From JAPLKX01 sp035530195 (GTDB lineage Bacteria; Hydrogenedentota; Hydrogenedentia; Hydrogenedentales; SLHB01): DNA of 22,025 bases. Each line of letters opens with the position of its first letter. Within the stretch, counting starts at the first letter, position 1. This document shows positions 7,835 through 14,324 of the stretch, in pieces. The DNA lies in the NCBI GenBank assembly GCA_035530195.1, contig DATKVG010000224.1, positions 1 through 22,025 on the forward strand. Direction: 5' to 3'. Below the pieces are notes generated by a model. That model searched no databases, had not been told where the DNA came from, and worked only from the letters and a program-made list of their open reading frames with translations. Both the position numbers and the translations under genes were made by a program.

Positions 7835-7863
7835 ATTTGGCCCTGCAAACCATCGGGCCAAAT
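7835..7863. repeat. Perfect 9-bp inverted repeat
   Basis: Arms ATTTGGCCC (7835-7843) and GGGCCAAAT (7855-7863), loop of 11 nt. No clean T tract follows on either strand. It sits in the AT-rich part of the gene-poor stretch. Confidence 0.4.
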
Positions 7864-8540
7864 TGAATTTCTCTTGCAGCGGAGTCAGCGCCTCTACGTC
7901 TGAGGCGGGGCGCGTGGAAATGGCGTGACTTCGTTTTGAGGCGCATTTTTATTGGTCGATCTTGTGATCGTCGGAAAGCGACGCCAAGGCTGCGGACGAA
8001 AGGCGCCGTCATCGGTCACAAGATTTCTTTTTGTTGCGGATGAAACCGGAGAGCCCTTCCCGCAGAAGTGCCCCGGGGAAAAATCAGAGCAGATTTGTAT
8101 TTTGCCGTCGCGACAGCGTGCGAGTCTTGTTCGGCTGGAGAGGCCGCAACGACTTTCAAAAGAGGACTTGTTCAATGAGTCAACGAATAAAGACGTCCAC
8201 TACGGTGTGTTGGTTGACAAGTTGGTTGCGAAGTTTGTCTTGATTGAAAATCGTGTTATCCAACGGAGATCGATTTCTGTGCAGTTGTCCAGTGAGTCGA
8301 TCTTTTCTGTTCGTCCGCTTTGGGAAAGTTTCAAAACCACGGCACCGTGAGTGCGGCTTTGAATGCCGCAAGGCGCACACTCTTGAGCCGTCGTTGCGAG
8401 TGGATGCACGAACGGCCCGGGGAGCGTTTTGGTAACGGCAGGTCCGTTGGTTGGGCGCGAGCGTAACGCAGGGCTTCATGGTCGGGCTTTGCACCGCGGT
8501 AGGGATTTAACCGTCTGTGGCTCAAGGCGTTGAGCTGTAA

Positions 8541-8768
8541 TTACAGGGCCCGGCGCCGAGCGCGTACGCGCAGTCGGAAGTTGTGGTGATGTTCGACGTC
8601 ATCAACATGTCGGCAGACATTGGCGGCGCGGCGTTCAACCATGTCCCGGGCGGCGGCAACGTCCTTTACATGGGCGGTCACGTCGAGTTCATCAAGTACG
8701 AACGGCCGGGTGACTTCCCGATCAATGAAACGACGGCAGCGATGGTAGCGTTTGCCGTCACGCTTTAA
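8541..8768 (+). pseudogene. Orphan C-terminal fragment of a DUF1559 (H-X9-DG) prepilin
   Basis: An open stretch of 75 codons after a TAA at 8538-8540. From about 8550 it reads PAPSAYAQSEVVVMFDVI, then FNHVPGGGNVLYMGGHVEF and IKYERPGDFP, the characteristic C-terminal block of DUF1559 prepilins. The prepilin helix and all central parts are missing, and nothing upstream in any frame supplies them. There is no ribosome binding site before the possible GTG codons at 8583 and 8586. The conserved H-X9-DG motif is H-X9-GG here: the Asp is Gly. The similarity begins at the point corresponding to the INNP segment seen near the edge of the prepilin at 1-812. A good terminator follows the stop, as expected of the real 3' end of a lost gene. 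Translation of this piece is unlikely. Confidence 0.75.
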
Positions 8769-8782
8769 GACGAGAACTTACA

Positions 8783-8821
8783 GGGGCGCCACCGGTTTTC
8801 GGTTGGCGCCCCGGTTTTTTT
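8783..8821 (+). terminator. Intrinsic terminator after the prepilin remnant
   Basis: Stem GGGGCGCCA (8783-8791) / TGGCGCCCC (8804-8812) with further pairing in the loop, then TTTTTTT (8815-8821). It points in the plus direction, that of the remnant, not of the kinase gene on the other strand. Confidence 0.85.
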
Positions 8822-8841
8822 GCCTGCATGCGGGCCAGGAA

Positions 8842-10842
8842 TCATCTCGTCTCGTCGGCGAGCATCTCGCTGACTCTTCTGACCAATCCGTCGACGGTGA
8901 ACGGTTTTTGCAGGAACTCGATCTGTGCGTCGAGCACGCCGTGATGCGCGATGACGTCGTTGATGTATCCGGACATGTACAGCACCTTCACGTCGGGCCG
9001 GAGCGACGCGATCTGGCGGTACAGTTCTCTGCCGTTCATCCGGGGCATGACGACGTCGGTCAGCAACAGGTCGATTGGGCCGCCGTGAGTCTCGGCCAGC
9101 CGCAGCGCGTCGGGGCTGCTGCTGGCTTCGAGCACCTCGTACCCGTGGCTGTGCAAGATGTTGCAGGCCAGCTTGCGCACGGCCGTCTCGTCTTCGACTA
9201 CCAGGATAGTGCCCTTGCCGCCGGCCAATTCCGGCTGTTTCTCGGCGACCCGTTCGGGTTGGACCTTTCCTTTTGTCTCGGGAAGATAGATCTTGAATGT
9301 TGTGCCCCGGCCGGGTTCGCTATACACCGAGATGTTGCCCCCGTGCTGCTTGACGATTCCGTAGACGGTCGCCAGTCCCAGGCCCGTACCTTTGCCAGGG
9401 GCTTTGGTGGTAAAAAAGGGTTCGAAAATCTTGTCGCTGGTTTCCCTGTCCATCCCGACGCCGTTATCGCTGACGGCCAGCATGGCATAGGGCCCCGGTT
9501 CGACGCCGGGCCGGCCTTTGGCGTAGGAGTTGTCGAGTATGACGTTTGCGGTCTCGATTGTGAGTCGGCCGCCCTGCGGCATGGCGTCGCGCGCGTTAAC
9601 GGCAAGGTTCATCAGGACCTGCTCGATCTGGGACGGATCACCCTTGATGTTGACAAGGTCGGGATCCAGCGACGTTATAATTGCCACATCTTCGCCGATG
9701 ATGCGCTGCAACATTTTCTTGAATGAAGCGATAATCTTGTTGAGATTGACGACCTTCATCTCGAGCATTTGGCGGCGGCTGAAGGCCAGCAACTGGCCGG
9801 TGAGGTTCTTGGCCCGCTCGGCCGCCTCGTGAATTTCCTCGAAGTCGCGATACAGAGGGTCCGCGGGGTTGAGGTCCGTGAGGGCCATTTCGGCATAGCC
9901 GATCATCGGGGTGAGCAGGTTGTTGAAGTCGTGCGCAATGCCGCCGGCGAGCCGGCCAATCGATTCCATCTTCTGCGCCTGGTGCAGTTGTGCCTGAAGC
10001 CGCTCCTTCTCCTCTTCGGCCTTCTCCCGCTCCGTAACATCCTGCCCGGTGGCCAACACGCCAATCAGCGAGCCGGAAGCGTCAAACAGCTTGGTGTTGT
10101 ACCACTCGATCAGGTGCTCCCGGCCCGACTGGTCCAGAATGGAGTTGACCACCTTGCCTTCCAACGATCCGCCGGCCACCGCCCGGAAGAACAGGTCATG
10201 AATTCTGTTGCGGTCGCGGGCCGGCAGGAACGTTTCAAACCAGGATTTCCCCTGCATGTCCTGGGTGGAATACCCGGAAATCGCTTCGAGGTGGCGGTTG
10301 AACCGCAAGATTCGGCCTTCGGTGTCGAGCACGAGCACAATAGTCTGCGCCGTGTCAATCAGGCTCTCGACGAAATCGCGTTCGCGCCGCAACTCTTCTT
10401 CTGCCCGGCGCCGTTCGGCTAACTCGGCCTGGAGCTTCTGGTTCAACCGGGCCAATTCCTTCATGTCGTTGAACCGGGCAAGCGCGATGGTGATGGCGCG
10501 TTCGAGTTCGGGCGCACTTGACGGCTTGACAACGTAGGCGCCCGCGCCGGCCTCGCCCGCGCTCGCCACGAGGTCCTTGCGGTCGTGTGCGGAAAGGACC
10601 ACCACGGGCGTTGGGCACTGGGCCTGTATTCTTCGGGTCACCTCGATCCCGTCAACGTCCGGCAGGCCGATGTCCATCAGGATCAGGTCGGGCCTCAGGT
10701 CCAGTGTCATCTCGAGGGCGCTCTTGCCGTCTGCCGCGCGGGCAATGGTCGTATAGCCCAGTTCCTGGATGACGCGTTCGATCATCTCGGAAGCGACGGG
10801 GTTGTGCTCGACGATCAAGACCTTTGTTGGTCCATTTTTCAC
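8842..10842 (-). CDS. Hybrid sensor histidine kinase, REC-PAS-HisKA-HATPase-REC
   Basis: 666 residues from a GTG at 10842, chosen because AGGTG lies 5 nt upstream; a GTG two codons earlier would touch that motif. Receiver domain at about 5-120 with LILMD (phospho-acceptor D57) and Lys106. A coiled linker follows to about 155, then a PAS domain at about 157-270 (VLVLDTEGRILRFN, GYSTQDMQG). HisKA has the phosphorylated His in AGGIAHDFNNLL (H304). The ATPase domain shows the N box (NLAVNARDAM), G1 (DNGVGM), F box (FEPFFTT) and G2 (GKGTGLGL). A second receiver has LLLTD (D596) and K646. There are no membrane segments, so it is cytosolic, and no DNA-binding output domain. A phosphotransfer chain between its domains or to an unlinked regulator is likely. 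No cognate regulator lies in the window and the signal is unknown. It is divergent from rhaT-fetAB. Confidence 0.93.
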   Translation of the reverse strand: MKNGPTKVLIVEHNPVASEMIERVIQELGYTTIARAADGKSALEMTLDLRPDLILMDIGLPDVDGIEVTRRIQAQCPTPVVVLSAHDRKDLVASAGEAGAGAYVVKPSSAPELERAITIALARFNDMKELARLNQKLQAELAERRRAEEELRRERDFVESLIDTAQTIVLVLDTEGRILRFNRHLEAISGYSTQDMQGKSWFETFLPARDRNRIHDLFFRAVAGGSLEGKVVNSILDQSGREHLIEWYNTKLFDASGSLIGVLATGQDVTEREKAEEEKERLQAQLHQAQKMESIGRLAGGIAHDFNNLLTPMIGYAEMALTDLNPADPLYRDFEEIHEAAERAKNLTGQLLAFSRRQMLEMKVVNLNKIIASFKKMLQRIIGEDVAIITSLDPDLVNIKGDPSQIEQVLMNLAVNARDAMPQGGRLTIETANVILDNSYAKGRPGVEPGPYAMLAVSDNGVGMDRETSDKIFEPFFTTKAPGKGTGLGLATVYGIVKQHGGNISVYSEPGRGTTFKIYLPETKGKVQPERVAEKQPELAGGKGTILVVEDETAVRKLACNILHSHGYEVLEASSSPDALRLAETHGGPIDLLLTDVVMPRMNGRELYRQIASLRPDVKVLYMSGYINDVIAHHGVLDAQIEFLQKPFTVDGLVRRVSEMLADETR

Positions 10843-10954
10843 TATCACACCTGCTTTCCGGCCTTCAGCATCGCATTGGTAATACTACCATTTCGCAGGC
10901 AGGCCAGAACATTTTCTGGGCCCTCCTACCGGCCCGGCGGGATCTCCGCGCCCT

Positions 10955-10983
10955 TTCAACGAACCGTGGATTGCCTATATAAT
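10955..10983 (+). promoter_or_regulatory. Promoter of the rhaT-fetA-fetB operon
   Basis: A perfect TATAAT at 10978-10983 lies 17 bp downstream of a weak -35, TTCAAC (10955-10960). The leader would be about 30 nt, ending in AAGGAG before the ATG at 11021. Confidence 0.55.
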
Positions 10984-11020
10984 CCGCTCGGACAGGTTGA
11001 GGTGTTTTAAGGAGAACCCG

Positions 11021-12082
11021 ATGGATCCGCATCCTTTTTTCGGCGTATTCCTCCACGCATTGGGCGGGCTGGCGGCTGGCAGCTTCTACATCCCGTTCAA
11101 GAAAGTCCGGGGGTGGTCGTGGGAGAGCTACTGGCTGGTGAACGGCGTGTTCAGTTGGATTTTGCTGCCGTGGGTGGTTGCCGTGATCGTTTGCCCGAAC
11201 CTGATGGCCGTTTTCCGGGACGCGCCGTTTTCGAGCATGGGCTGGGCCTACTTTTTTGGGGTGTTGTGGGGCGTGGGGGGGCTGACGTTCGGCCTTTCGA
11301 TGCGTTACCTGGGGATGTCGCTGGGTTATGCGCTGGCGCTGGGTTTCTGCGCGGCGTTCGGCACGATTATTCCGCCCGTGTTCTCCGGGAAGTTCAGCGG
11401 GCTGGTGGCGTCTCCTTCGGGGCGATTGATCCTGGCGGGCGTGGGCGTATGCCTGGCCGGGATCGCGCTGTGCGGGCGCGCCGGTTGGATGAAGGAGCGC
11501 GAACTGTCGCCTGAGCAGAAACGTGCGTCGATCCGCGAGTTCAGCTTTGTCAAAGGGGTGTGGGTGGCGATTTTTGCCGGCATCATGAGCGCGTGCATGG
11601 CGTTCGGCATAAGCGCGGGGAAACCGCTGGCGGAGCTGGCGGTGAAGCACGGCACATCGGCCATATGGAGTACCTCGCCCATTTACATAGTGGTGATGGC
11701 GGGCGGGTTTACGACCAACTTCATCTGGTGCGCTTTCCTGAACGTCCGGAACAAGTCAGCCGGAGATTATTTGCGGAGCCCGGGCGCGGGCGCGGGGCCG
11801 CTTGCGGCCAACTATTTGTTCTCGGCACTGGCCGGAACCATCTGGTACATGCAGTTTTTGTTCTACGGGATGGGCACGACACAGATGGGCCGCTATGACT
11901 TCTCGAGCTGGGCTATCCATATGGCGTTTATCATCGTGTTCAGCAACCTGTGGGGCCTTTATTTCCTCGAGTGGCGCGGCGTGAGCAGGATGGTCCACCG
12001 CATCGTGTTCACCGGCATTCTTGTGCTGGTCGCGTCGACCCTCGTGATAGGCCTCGGAAACTACCTGGCCACGCTAAAATGA
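11021..12082 (+). CDS. rhaT: L-rhamnose/H+ symporter family protein (RhaT)
   Basis: 353 residues from the ATG at 11021, which has AAGGAG 6 nt upstream. The protein is a multi-span membrane protein with about ten segments and matches RhaT along its whole length: FYIPFKKVRGWSWESYW at about 24-40, FGVLWGVGGLTFGLSMRYLGMSLG near 80-103, a loop with RAGWMKERELSPEQ near 153-166, and WYMQFLFYGMG near 280-290. RhaT in Escherichia coli imports L-rhamnose with protons. No rhamnose catabolic gene (rhaA, rhaB, rhaD) is in the window, so substrate remains inferred from the family. The stop overlaps the ATG of the next gene by 4 bp (ATGA), so the two are translationally coupled. Confidence 0.88.
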   Translation: MDPHPFFGVFLHALGGLAAGSFYIPFKKVRGWSWESYWLVNGVFSWILLPWVVAVIVCPNLMAVFRDAPFSSMGWAYFFGVLWGVGGLTFGLSMRYLGMSLGYALALGFCAAFGTIIPPVFSGKFSGLVASPSGRLILAGVGVCLAGIALCGRAGWMKERELSPEQKRASIREFSFVKGVWVAIFAGIMSACMAFGISAGKPLAELAVKHGTSAIWSTSPIYIVVMAGGFTTNFIWCAFLNVRNKSAGDYLRSPGAGAGPLAANYLFSALAGTIWYMQFLFYGMGTTQMGRYDFSSWAIHMAFIIVFSNLWGLYFLEWRGVSRMVHRIVFTGILVLVASTLVIGLGNYLATLK

Positions 12083-12735
12083 CCGAGACCGATCATCCAC
12101 CCGCCGTTCGTCTGGAGAGGATCACGCTGCGGTTTGGCGGCAAGACAATCCTGCACCGGTTTTCGCTCGACGTCAGCCCCGGCCAGAAAATCACCCTCAC
12201 CGGCCGGTCGGGATCGGGCAAGACGTCCATTTTGCGGTGCATCCTGGGGTTTACCGTGCCTGACGAGGGGGCGGTCTTCATCGACGGGAAGCGGCTTACG
12301 GACGAATCGGTCTGGTCGTTGCGGGGGAAGCTGGCTTACGTGGCGCAGGAACCCGACCTGGGCCCGGGAACCGTGATGGAGATCCTCGAGCGGCCGTTTC
12401 ACTACCGGACAAACCGGGCTTTGCGAAAAAACCTGGATTGGACACCGGAACTTTTCGAGCGTTTCATGCTCACCCGGGACCTGATCAACCAGCCGGTCAC
12501 GGAACTCTCCGGCGGGGAGAAGCAGCGCGTGGCCCTGATCTCATCGATCCTGCTGGACCGGAGGATCTTTCTGCTCGATGAAGTCGCCTCCGCACTCGAT
12601 CGCGCCGCACAGGGGGCTGTGCTGGAGTATTTCCGGCCGCGGGATGATCTGACGGTGATGTCCGTTTCCCATGGCACGGAAAGCTTCAATGATCGCATCA
12701 TCGACATTGCCGCCGGAGGCTCATCCAATGCGTGA
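12079..12735 (+). CDS. fetA: ABC transporter ATP-binding protein, FetA-like
   Basis: 218 residues starting at the ATG that overlaps the rhaT stop. All ATPase motifs are present: Walker A GRSGSGKT (42-49), Q-loop around VAQEPD (88-93), signature LSGGEKQR (143-150), Walker B IFLLDE (163-168, catalytic E168) and switch His in VSHGT (H198). The small size and the partner gene fit FetA, the ATPase of the FetAB system, which in E. coli has been linked to iron export and oxidative-stress resistance. The end overlaps the next gene by 8 bp. The motifs make the ABC class certain; the Fet assignment rests on the FetB partner. Confidence 0.88.
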   Translation: MTETDHPPAVRLERITLRFGGKTILHRFSLDVSPGQKITLTGRSGSGKTSILRCILGFTVPDEGAVFIDGKRLTDESVWSLRGKLAYVAQEPDLGPGTVMEILERPFHYRTNRALRKNLDWTPELFERFMLTRDLINQPVTELSGGEKQRVALISSILLDRRIFLLDEVASALDRAAQGAVLEYFRPRDDLTVMSVSHGTESFNDRIIDIAAGGSSNA

Positions 12736-13519
12736 GACGGTCGAGATCGGGAACCTCAACCTCGCCCTGGCGTATGGGCTGCTGCTGTTTCCGCTGGCGA
12801 TCATCCTTTGGTACCGGGTACCGATGCTGGGTGAGACAGTGCAGTCGGTGGTCCGGATGACGGTGCAGTTGGTGTTTGTGGGGCTGTATCTGGAGGTGGT
12901 GTTCCGGCTGGACTGGTGGTGGCTGAATGCGCTTTGGCTGCTGGTGATGATCGCGGTGGCCGATGTTTCGGTGGTTCGTGGTGCGGGGCTGCGCATAAGG
13001 CGGTTTGCGGCTCCGCTGTTTGTGGCGCTGCTTGCGGGCGCGGCGGTGCCGCTGCTGTTTTTTATGGGCGTAATTCTGCGGCGCCCGTTCCCGCTCGAAG
13101 CGCAGTTCGCGATCCCGATTGGCGGGATGATCCTGGGCAACTGCCTGCGCGCCGACATTATCGGCATCCGAAGCTTTTATGAGGCGATCCGCCATAACGA
13201 AAAAGCGTTCCTGCACGCGCTCGCCCAGGGCGCACGGCTGGGCGAAGCCACCCGCCCATACATGCGCAATGCCGCTCACGCCGCACTTGGGCCGGCGGTC
13301 GCCACCATGGCGACCATCGGCATCGTCGCCCTGCCCGGCATGATGACAGGCGTTATCCTGGCCGGGGCGGACCCCTTAACCGCCATTAAGTACCAGATCG
13401 CCATCATGATAGCCATATTCTCGGGCACGGCGCTGACCGTTGCGCTGGCCATCCGGCTCACCATGAGACGGAGTTTCACGGCCTACGGCACGCTCGATGC
13501 CGACATCTTCAGGAAGTGA
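12728..13519 (+). CDS. fetB: ABC transporter permease, FetB-like (UPF0014)
   Basis: 263 residues. The ATG at 12728 has GGAGG 8 nt upstream, inside the end of fetA, and the genes overlap by 8 bp. The protein has about seven membrane segments and the UPF0014/FetB landmarks: RMTVQLVFVGLYLE (about 43-56), PIGGMILGNCLRA near 137-149, a cytosolic loop with ALAQGARLGEA that probably meets the ATPase, and ALPGMMTGVILAGADPLTAIKYQI near 205-228, the best conserved stretch of the family. With FetA it should form a complete exporter in the inner membrane; iron is the substrate proposed for E. coli. No metal-responsive site is obvious at the operon promoter. Confidence 0.9.
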   Translation: MRETVEIGNLNLALAYGLLLFPLAIILWYRVPMLGETVQSVVRMTVQLVFVGLYLEVVFRLDWWWLNALWLLVMIAVADVSVVRGAGLRIRRFAAPLFVALLAGAAVPLLFFMGVILRRPFPLEAQFAIPIGGMILGNCLRADIIGIRSFYEAIRHNEKAFLHALAQGARLGEATRPYMRNAAHAALGPAVATMATIGIVALPGMMTGVILAGADPLTAIKYQIAIMIAIFSGTALTVALAIRLTMRRSFTAYGTLDADIFRK

Positions 13520-13600
13520 TACGGGGCTGGCACGGGTGAAAAATCGCCTTGGTACGCCCTGCGGCCAGGGAGCATGTCATTTTAGTGGGTTTTAGAGTGC

Positions 13601-13630
13601 TTGCGTTGAGCCGCCCCAACTGTCTATACT
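13601..13630 (+). promoter_or_regulatory. Promoter of the tRNA-His gene
   Basis: TTGCGT (13601-13606), 18-bp spacer, TATACT (13625-13630), about 17 bp before the mature 5' end of the tRNA. Confidence 0.5.
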
Positions 13631-13646
13631 TTAAAGGATCCTCTGT

Positions 13647-13723
13647 GCCGGGGTAGCTCAGTTGGTCAGAGCGCTGGATTGTGGATCCAGAGGTCAAGGG
13701 TTCAACCCCCTTCCCCGGTACCA
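13647..13723 (+). tRNA. tRNA-His, anticodon GTG
   Basis: A full cloverleaf can be drawn: acceptor GCCGGGG / CCCCGGT, D stem GCTC / GAGC with a 9-nt loop, anticodon stem CTGGA / TCCAG with loop TTGTGGA (anticodon GTG at 13681-13683), 5-nt variable loop, T stem AAGGG / CCCTT with loop TTCAACC, A73 and an encoded CCA. Odd: the base before G1 is T, not the G-1 normally encoded in bacterial tRNA-His genes; the discriminator is A73, not C73; and the first pair is G1:U72. This is the pattern I recall for the divergent alphaproteobacterial tRNA-His. Everything else is canonical, so the tRNA looks functional. Confidence 0.96.
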
Positions 13724-14324
13724 TCTTTGCACAAAAAGCTTGATCGAGTATCAGGCCGAATCCACCCCAAGCCAAGGCTCGACCTTCTATTTCGCGAGTG
13801 GCATAACGACCGCCTTTTCCATCCCCGCCTTTCGGAGCCCGTTCTGCTCAAAAGCCAGGCCATGAACCCCGTGTACATTTTCAGCATAAATCTTAGTTGT
13901 TTGGTGGTCAGCGCGGAACATTTTGATTGCGCCATTTGTTTCCGTAAGCGCCGTTGACTGTCGGCGGACGCCGTGGTAGGGTGAAAGGTGTCCACCGGTC
14001 ACGCGATACGGGACATTCTGGGGTAGTTTGGGATCTTCAGTCTTTGGGTCTGCACAGGAAACGCAGACACGGGAGTAATGATAGGAAAGGCGGAGATTCC
14101 TGCTCACGGCTTGAGCCGTGCCAGAAGGAACGGTTTCAGATGCTGAGTGGCGGTGGCGTTTGCCGTAACAGTCATTGGCGCAATGTGCGGGAAGTGGTGG
14201 ATCCGCAGGAAAGGGCGGGTTTTCTTCTCCGTGCAAACAGCACGCTCAAAAGTCAGATTCATTCACAATTGGAAGCCCCGAAGTAAAAACAGGTGTGTTC
14301 CACAACTTAAGGAGGAAGCGCGCA
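13724..14324. other. Intergenic region between tRNA-His and the C25 peptidase gene, no gene seen
   Basis: About 600 bp. Frames of up to about 150 codons exist on both strands but none shows a known domain or a convincing ribosome binding site. A small hairpin, CACGGC-TTGA-GCCGTG, lies at 14105-14120. I see no copy of the tRNA 3' end that would mark an integrated element. The last 20 bases hold the TAAGGAGG ribosome binding site of the peptidase gene. Confidence 0.5.

Larger units (their letters stand above)
7260..8540. other. Gene-poor stretch of about 1.3 kb rich in inverted repeats
   Basis: I find no reading frame with a recognisable domain, a good ribosome binding site and protein-like composition here. 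Several short frames exist on both strands, all with erratic composition. Part of the stretch (about 7740-8110) is more AT-rich than the flanking genes. It holds the leader of the Lys-rich gene and the inverted repeats listed separately. I looked for tmRNA, RNase P, 6S and SRP RNA signatures and saw none. Confidence 0.6.

Noticed and set aside
7566..7928. 120-codon open frame in the gene-poor stretch
   Set aside because: No domain, no ribosome binding site and a composition unlike the neighbouring genes.
13509..13775. Open frame on the minus strand across the tRNA gene (peptide with GKGVEPLTSGSTIQRS)
   Set aside because: This is the familiar false protein produced by translating the antisense of a tRNA gene.
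14040..14125. Possible cyclic di-GMP riboswitch (GCACAGGAAACGCAGACACGG) upstream of the C25 gene
   Set aside because: Only a superficial likeness; the conserved core of the GEMM class, including the receptor and paired stems, cannot be drawn.
13787..14236. 149-codon minus-strand frame between tRNA-His and the C25 gene
   Set aside because: No recognisable domain, no good ribosome binding site and many rare residues (Cys, His, Tyr) spread as in random sequence.
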